Assembly (NCBI GenBank): GCA_018819285.1
Contig: JAHJQM010000020.1
Location: 1-61,967 of the forward strand
DNA: 61,967 bases
Direction: 5' to 3'
Source: Candidatus Omnitrophota bacterium
GTDB lineage: Bacteria > Omnitrophota > Gorgyraeia > Gorgyraeales > Gorgyraeaceae
Positions 56,862 to 61,967 of the stretch are shown here, in pieces. How positions within the stretch are numbered: position 1 is the stretch's first letter; every line of letters starts with the position of its first letter. Made by a program: the position numbers and the translations under genes. The notes beneath the pieces are model-generated. The model saw only the letters and a list, made by a program, of their open reading frames with translations, was not told the DNA's origin and did not search any database.

Positions 56862-56890
56862 ATATGACCTATCTGACTTCTAAAACCGGA

Positions 56891-57868
56891 TCAGACAGTT
56901 ATCGTTAAGATATCCGCATTCATAATATCTGCGTTCCCAAGATTAAGTTTTACAGCCTGGCTTATGTAGCTCACAGACAACGGATCTTTCTCCATTAATT
57001 TAGCTGCATATGAATCGCATAATATAGGATCTGTGCCAATTATTAAAGTTTTTTTCATGCTAACATCTTCTAAATTACCGCCGCTTGGACCATTTCTTGT
57101 CAGCACTCTATATGCATCTATTACAGTCAGGTCTGGTTTTATAAAATCTGTCAAATGAGCAAGTTTTATTCCTATATCAGAATGCATCAACCCCCTATTC
57201 CCTCCGCAGACACCCATGAGATTTTTCATAGAAATCGTAAGACCTACAAGGCTATGATGTTTCAATATAGGCACATTTATAAATGTATCGCACTCCAAGG
57301 CATCCCTGTAAATAGGCCAGTTTTGCATAGGGCTATCATAATTAAACTTAGCTTTTACAAAGTTCCAATCATCTACAAAGTACACGTTGGCGCCTTTTTC
57401 TTTGGCTATTTTTTCTATCCCGCTATTCTTATAGCACAGCTTTGCATTATTACATGTTATGTCAAAAATATTTACCCTCTTGGCGCCTGCCTCAAAGCAC
57501 ATATCCACCAATGCTCCGACAACGTAAGGGTTAGTGTTAGCTGCCTGCTCAGGAGAACTATCCCATCCTATATTAGGCTTTATAAGAACGGTGCTATTTT
57601 TTTTAACAAATTTTCCCATGCCTCCCATTGTCTCTACCGCTTTTACCGCCATTATATAAGGATCCTCGCCTTTTGCTACAATCAGATCGTGCATTCCCTT
57701 TATCCTCTTAGTAACTCTTCCAGCAGAACTCTCTTCCTGACCAAAAACAAATTTAAATAATGTGCTGTTTAGAACGAGGCTTCCAGCGCCTATCCCGCAA
57801 AGTTTTACAAATCCTTTTCTTGAAATTTTTATCTTAGGTAATCTTTCGAATATTGATTCTTTTCTCAT
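56891..57868 (-). CDS. DUF362 protein with Tat-like signal
   Basis: KISRKGFVKLCGIGAGSLVLN signal; LIKPNIGWDSSPEQAANTNP and PILKHHSLVGLTISMKNLMG. Confidence 0.85.
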   Translation of the reverse strand: MRKESIFERLPKIKISRKGFVKLCGIGAGSLVLNSTLFKFVFGQEESSAGRVTKRIKGMHDLIVAKGEDPYIMAVKAVETMGGMGKFVKKNSTVLIKPNIGWDSSPEQAANTNPYVVGALVDMCFEAGAKRVNIFDITCNNAKLCYKNSGIEKIAKEKGANVYFVDDWNFVKAKFNYDSPMQNWPIYRDALECDTFINVPILKHHSLVGLTISMKNLMGVCGGNRGLMHSDIGIKLAHLTDFIKPDLTVIDAYRVLTRNGPSGGNLEDVSMKKTLIIGTDPILCDSYAAKLMEKDPLSVSYISQAVKLNLGNADIMNADILTITV

Positions 57869-58604
57869 GCCCTCTCCTTTTTTCTATTATCCATGACGCC
57901 AATATGCCAGTTTCATAAAGCACCAGCATTGGTACTGCGAATATCAACATATTTATAATATCCTGCGTCGGAGTAATAATAGCTGCTATGATAAAAATAA
58001 TCACTATCGCGTATTTACGATTTTTACTGAAAAATATAGTATTCGAGATACCTATCTGCGATAAAAGCGCCATAATGACAGGCATCTGAAATATCCCTGC
58101 TCCTATTAACAGTAACGCGCCTGCGAATGAAAAATATTTGCCTATGCTTATCATTGGAAAAGCTGCGTCTCTGGCAAAATTAATAAGAAACTTCAGTGCA
58201 AACGGCAGCGCAAGAAAATAAGAAAATATTATACCTAACATTGAGAGCAAAAATGAAATTATTAACCAGCTTATTATAGTTTCTCTTTTATCATGCGGTA
58301 CTGCTGGCATTAAAAATAACCCAAGCTGGAATAAAACAAACGGCAAAGAGATTATAAACCCTGCTAAAATAGACAACCTCATATATGTAGTAAAAACTTC
58401 CGTAGGTGATGTAAATATAAAATTATCTATTATGTCTAACGCAGGCAATCTTAATATATCAGAAATCTTATCTACAAACACAAAGGAAAAAATAGCCGCC
58501 GCCACAAAGAAAATAAGGCTCGCTATAATGCGCTTACGCAATTCCTCCAGATGTTCTATTACTGACATTTTATTCTGATATACCCCATCTGTCCAGAGTG
58601 CCAT
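57834..58604 (-). CDS. tatC: Sec-independent protein translocase TatC
   Basis: MSVIEHLEELRKRIIASL; FTSPTEVFTTYMRLSILAGFIISLPFVLFQLGLFLMPA. Confidence 0.95.
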   Translation of the reverse strand: MALWTDGVYQNKMSVIEHLEELRKRIIASLIFFVAAAIFSFVFVDKISDILRLPALDIIDNFIFTSPTEVFTTYMRLSILAGFIISLPFVLFQLGLFLMPAVPHDKRETIISWLIISFLLSMLGIIFSYFLALPFALKFLINFARDAAFPMISIGKYFSFAGALLLIGAGIFQMPVIMALLSQIGISNTIFFSKNRKYAIVIIFIIAAIITPTQDIINMLIFAVPMLVLYETGILASWIIEKRRGHEKRINIRKIT

Positions 58605-58687
58605 ACCTGCCTCTCTTTGCGCTATAAACTTGACAAACCTTAAGGCATATTATAATATATAATTTGTAATTTGAAAAGGGAGGTTTT

Positions 58688-58813
58688 ATGGCGGTAAAAA
58701 AGGTTGGAGAAAAGTATAGGTGCAATGTTTGCGGAAATGAAGTAACTGTTACAAAGGTAGGCGGCGGGGAATTAGTTTGTTGTAACCAGCCAATGGAAAA
58801 AACAGCCGGTTAA
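58688..58813 (+). CDS. Desulforedoxin-type small protein, 41 aa (absent from the ORF track)
   Basis: MAVKKVGEKYRCNVCGNEVTVTKVGGGELVCCNQPMEKTAG (CxxC...CC); GGGAGG RBS and upstream TTGACA/TATAAT-like promoter. Confidence 0.94.
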   Translation: MAVKKVGEKYRCNVCGNEVTVTKVGGGELVCCNQPMEKTAG

Positions 58814-58833
58814 AATAATTTTAATGCACAAAT

Positions 58834-59331
58834 TTAGCTATGTTTTTCCCAGCGCAAAACTTCCTTTAGGCTTTTCTTTGCACGAGGCTTTTCTTCTTTT
58901 TTAGGATATCCGACTGTTACCATGCTTACCAGCTTATAACCATCAGGTGCGTTGAATATCTTTCTAATATCTTCTGCATAATCTTTTTTATCCCCTGCTA
59001 CCCAGCATCCTCCCAGGCCCAAAGCCTCTATTGCAAGAAGCATATTTTGCGTGGCACTAGAGCAGTCCTCAATATAGTATTTTGTATCTTTAGAAAATAC
59101 TGCTACGAGATGCGAAACATCTTTAATGAACGGCCCGTTCGGGCACATGTCGCATATTCTTTTAAGTGTTCTTTTATCCGATGTTACTATAAACTCCCAC
59201 GGCTGTTCATTTCTAGCAGTTGCAGCCAGTCTTCCTGCGTCTACAATTTTTTCTATCAAATCTTTTGAGACAGTTTTATCTGAATATTCCCTTACGCTCT
59301 TTCTATTTTTTATTACACCAAAAAATTCCAT
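58834..59331 (-). CDS. Nitroreductase-family protein
   Basis: IKNRKSVREYSDKTV, TARNEQPWEFIV, GLGGCWVAG. Confidence 0.9.
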   Translation of the reverse strand: MEFFGVIKNRKSVREYSDKTVSKDLIEKIVDAGRLAATARNEQPWEFIVTSDKRTLKRICDMCPNGPFIKDVSHLVAVFSKDTKYYIEDCSSATQNMLLAIEALGLGGCWVAGDKKDYAEDIRKIFNAPDGYKLVSMVTVGYPKKEEKPRAKKSLKEVLRWEKHS

Positions 59332-59334
59332 ACG

Positions 59335-60609
59335 CTATCCCTGAGACTTGTTCAGATTCGAAGTAAACCGTCTAATCTCCCTTGCCTTGCGGATATAAGC
59401 CGGCATCAAAAGCTCTGAAAATATAGACTTATTATGCCACAAAGGATCGATGCCATCTTTTATTATTTTATTTTTTACCAAAACCTTATAATCCAAAGTC
59501 CCTGGTATCGGAGAGTAAGATGCCAAAATCGCCTTTGCGCCCAGAGAGTTTATAAAAATAATGTCATCCATAGTATTCTCCATATCAATATAACTTGCGC
59601 CCATTAATATATAAACGCCGAGGTCTTTTTTCGTAAAACCTGCTTCTTTTAGATTTCTAAGGGCGAGTTTCAAGTCATTATTGCTTACCTTTCCTCCTGT
59701 AAATTGCTGGATGCCCTCATCAGACGTTTCGAGTGATATGCATAGGTCCCTGAAATTTGTTTTTTTAAAAAGCTCCGCGAGCTCTTCGTCTATAAACCTG
59801 GCGTGTAATCCATTTGGCGTGTGAAAGGTAAACTGCATGCCTGATGCAATAATAAGCCTCAAGAATCTTTTAATGCCTTCTGAATTTTTATAGGCCAGGG
59901 CGTCATCGTAGAAAACAAAACTCTTTGTCCCGAAAACCCTGTTATGATGCATTACTTCTTCAAATAGATTTACAGGGTCTTTCATCTCGAATTTTGCTCC
60001 AAATATTCTGGAGGCGCAATAAGTACATCTGAAAGGGCATCCTGTGGTAAGCTGTATAGGAAGTATCTCTTTATCCGCTAATAAATCATACGCGGGATAA
60101 AAACCGCTTTGGCAAAAATACTCTTTATCAAGATAACTTCCTTTCCATACAATATCTGCATTGCTTGTAGAACATGCGTGCTTATGACAGATAGTGGCAT
60201 AAATACCGCCTAATGTTATAGGCGTTTTATTAAAACGCTCTTTCAAGAACCTTATGGCAAGATGAGCCCCCGGATACCAATAAGTCATTCCAGAAGTAAC
60301 GTATATCTCATCTATTTCTGAAAAAGATGATATCTTTTCTAAAAATCCCTGAATAGATATGCCGTACCTGAAATAAGGCCTTTCTATATCTTTCAATATC
60401 TCCGGCTTTTCTATTTTTTCTTTTCTTATCTTTGAAAAACCATATTCGTCTTTACGCCTCGAGCATCCTTCCATGCAATCTATCAGATTTATCCTAGCGC
60501 CTTTCCTGCGCAAAAATTCCCCTATGCGTAATAGTCCGACTGGCTTTATGCCAAAATCATATGCGCTGAAATCATATATCCATGGATTGACTAAAAGTAT
60601 ATTTTTCAT
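59335..60609 (-). CDS. B12-binding-domain radical SAM protein
   Basis: GIKPVGLLRIGEFLRRKGARINLID; TTGCPFRCTYCASRIFG. Confidence 0.88.
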   Translation of the reverse strand: MKNILLVNPWIYDFSAYDFGIKPVGLLRIGEFLRRKGARINLIDCMEGCSRRKDEYGFSKIRKEKIEKPEILKDIERPYFRYGISIQGFLEKISSFSEIDEIYVTSGMTYWYPGAHLAIRFLKERFNKTPITLGGIYATICHKHACSTSNADIVWKGSYLDKEYFCQSGFYPAYDLLADKEILPIQLTTGCPFRCTYCASRIFGAKFEMKDPVNLFEEVMHHNRVFGTKSFVFYDDALAYKNSEGIKRFLRLIIASGMQFTFHTPNGLHARFIDEELAELFKKTNFRDLCISLETSDEGIQQFTGGKVSNNDLKLALRNLKEAGFTKKDLGVYILMGASYIDMENTMDDIIFINSLGAKAILASYSPIPGTLDYKVLVKNKIIKDGIDPLWHNKSIFSELLMPAYIRKAREIRRFTSNLNKSQG

Positions 60610-61175
60610 TAAAAAGTAACCTTGGGAACCTCTTTTGCGCCTTCGGCTGCCTTAAAATAAACTCTTGGCTGACCTAAACCCCTCAAACTACAAAAAACGC
60701 TGCCGAATATAGTCCTTTGATATGCATTGAATGTTTTTACCGAATCATTGTACCTCATCCTTTCAACCGCAATCCTGTTTTCAGTACCTTCTAATTGCGC
60801 ATGAAGGCTCAGGAAATTTTCATTTGCCTTTAATTCAGGATAATTTTCTGACACCATTAAAATCTTTGACAATGCGTCTGTTATAGCATTGGCTGTCTGT
60901 ATCTTATCTTGAGTAGTTGCTGCCTTTGCCCACTGACTCCTAAGCTCTGTTATTTTTTCAAAAGTACCTCTTTCATGCTCCATGTAGCCTTTTACAGTGC
61001 TCACCAGATTAGGAATCAGGTCAACCCTTCTTTGGAGTTGATTCTCAACCTGAGCCCAGGTATTATTTACCTGCTCGTCCAGGATCACAGGCTTATTAAG
61101 TCCCGCTATAACCATTCCCCCAAAAACTATTACTACTCCTGCAATAATCAATAAAACCATTCCTATTTTTTTCAT
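60609..61175 (-). CDS. LemA family protein
   Basis: NTWAQVENQLQRRVDLIPNLVSTVKGYMEHE. Confidence 0.94.
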   Translation of the reverse strand: MKKIGMVLLIIAGVVIVFGGMVIAGLNKPVILDEQVNNTWAQVENQLQRRVDLIPNLVSTVKGYMEHERGTFEKITELRSQWAKAATTQDKIQTANAITDALSKILMVSENYPELKANENFLSLHAQLEGTENRIAVERMRYNDSVKTFNAYQRTIFGSVFCSLRGLGQPRVYFKAAEGAKEVPKVTF

Positions 61176-61192
61176 ATCTATCTCCCTATTTT

Positions 61193-61933
61193 TTACCAGC
61201 GACCGGACGCTCCACCGCCACCTGAAAAACCACCTCCAAAACCTCCGAATCCTCCGCTAAATCCTCCTGAGCTGCTCCCGCCATGCCAATAACCGCCCCT
61301 GCCTCTGCCTGTACCTGACATTGGAAAAAACCAAAAAAACCTGATTCTAATGAATATTATAATAAGAATAAGTATAAATAAAAAGTCAAAAATAGAAGGC
61401 TGTTTTGAAGATGCTGCTATTTTTATATTTTCCAATTCGGATATTTCCACATTGTATTCTCCGGCTATCAGCTTGCTTACAACTGCCGCACCCTGAAGAA
61501 GTCCTGCGTTGTAATCACCGTTTTTAAAAAATGGAAGCATAGACTTTTCGATTATATTTTTAGCCAACGCATCAGGTATTGCGCCCTCCAGGCCATATCC
61601 CACTTCTATCCTCATCTGCCTGTCTTTTACAGCCACGAGCATCAAAACCCCATTATCTTTGCCTTTTTGTCCAATGCCCCATTTTTCAAAAATCTTTACC
61701 GCATAAGTTTCTATGTCCAGCGGCGCAGTCGTATCTATGGTCAGAATAGCCAGCTGGCTTGTAGTTTTAACTTCAATCTCCGAAGAAAGCGCCGTGAGTT
61801 TTGCTTTTGTTTCATATGATAAAATACCGGCGTAATCGCTAACATAACCAGCATAGTTTTTAAAATCGGCTTCTTCACAGAACCCGATGCCTGTAAAAAT
61901 AAAGAAGGTGGCTATTATAAATATCTTTTTCAT
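61193..61933 (-). CDS. TPM-domain (YgcG-like) protein
   Basis: YAGILSYETKAKLTAL, IGQKGKDNGVLMLVAVKDRQMRIEVGYGLEG, Gly/Ser-rich tail. Confidence 0.92.
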   Translation of the reverse strand: MKKIFIIATFFIFTGIGFCEEADFKNYAGYVSDYAGILSYETKAKLTALSSEIEVKTTSQLAILTIDTTAPLDIETYAVKIFEKWGIGQKGKDNGVLMLVAVKDRQMRIEVGYGLEGAIPDALAKNIIEKSMLPFFKNGDYNAGLLQGAAVVSKLIAGEYNVEISELENIKIAASSKQPSIFDFLFILILIIIFIRIRFFWFFPMSGTGRGRGGYWHGGSSSGGFSGGFGGFGGGFSGGGGASGRW

Positions 61934-61967
61934 GAAAGTTTTTCTATCTCTTTAAGATACCTTTCAA

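Noticed and set aside
1-61967. CRISPR array, prophage, transposase or toxin-antitoxin system
   Set aside because: No regular repeat-spacer pattern and no recognisable Cas, integrase, transposase or toxin family among the ORFs.

Overview
This is a low-GC bacterial chromosomal window with about 58 genes I can support. It contains no rRNA, tRNA, CRISPR array, prophage or transposase that I could recognise. The lineage looks like an anaerobe with a large Fe-S, rubredoxin and radical-SAM complement; I cannot assign it further from sequence alone. Main blocks: (i) a truncated LarA-like gene, a D,D-carboxypeptidase, nadE and era; (ii) a long minus-strand oxygen/redox/iron island (about 8.8-25.7 kb) with ferritin-like protein, rubrerythrin, flavodiiron protein, rubredoxin-flavin reductase fusion, hybrid cluster protein, Rrf2 regulator, DtxR-FeoA fusion, split FeoB, AmrS, thioredoxin-reductase-like protein, KorAB, superoxide reductase, rubredoxin and thiol peroxidase; (iii) a metal/transport block (Ca-type P-ATPase, ZIP, DUF134 regulator plus permease); (iv) a polyamine block with two divergent homospermidine-synthase-like paralogues and a decarboxylase; (v) a compact radical-SAM/SPL/DUF362/phosphorylase operon (50.2-55.4 kb); (vi) a polyferredoxin-DUF362-TatC cluster. 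The ORF track missed several small genes that I recovered: rubredoxin (25023-25160), desulforedoxin (58688-58813), a CC-tailed peptide overlapping the permease (34858-35010) and a 41-aa ORF (36158-36283). The most unusual signals are: a set of ~37-46 bp near-perfect palindromes, often placed exactly on stop codons and once inserted in frame inside a radical-SAM CDS; a ~355-nt nested inverted-repeat element resembling an unknown structured RNA (35428-35782); a shared promoter/operator upstream of the Rrf2 gene and the thiol peroxidase; a self-contained DUF134/operator/CC-peptide/permease module; and a polyferredoxin with an internal Tat-like motif next to tatC. All function calls come from motif recognition by eye; no database search was run.
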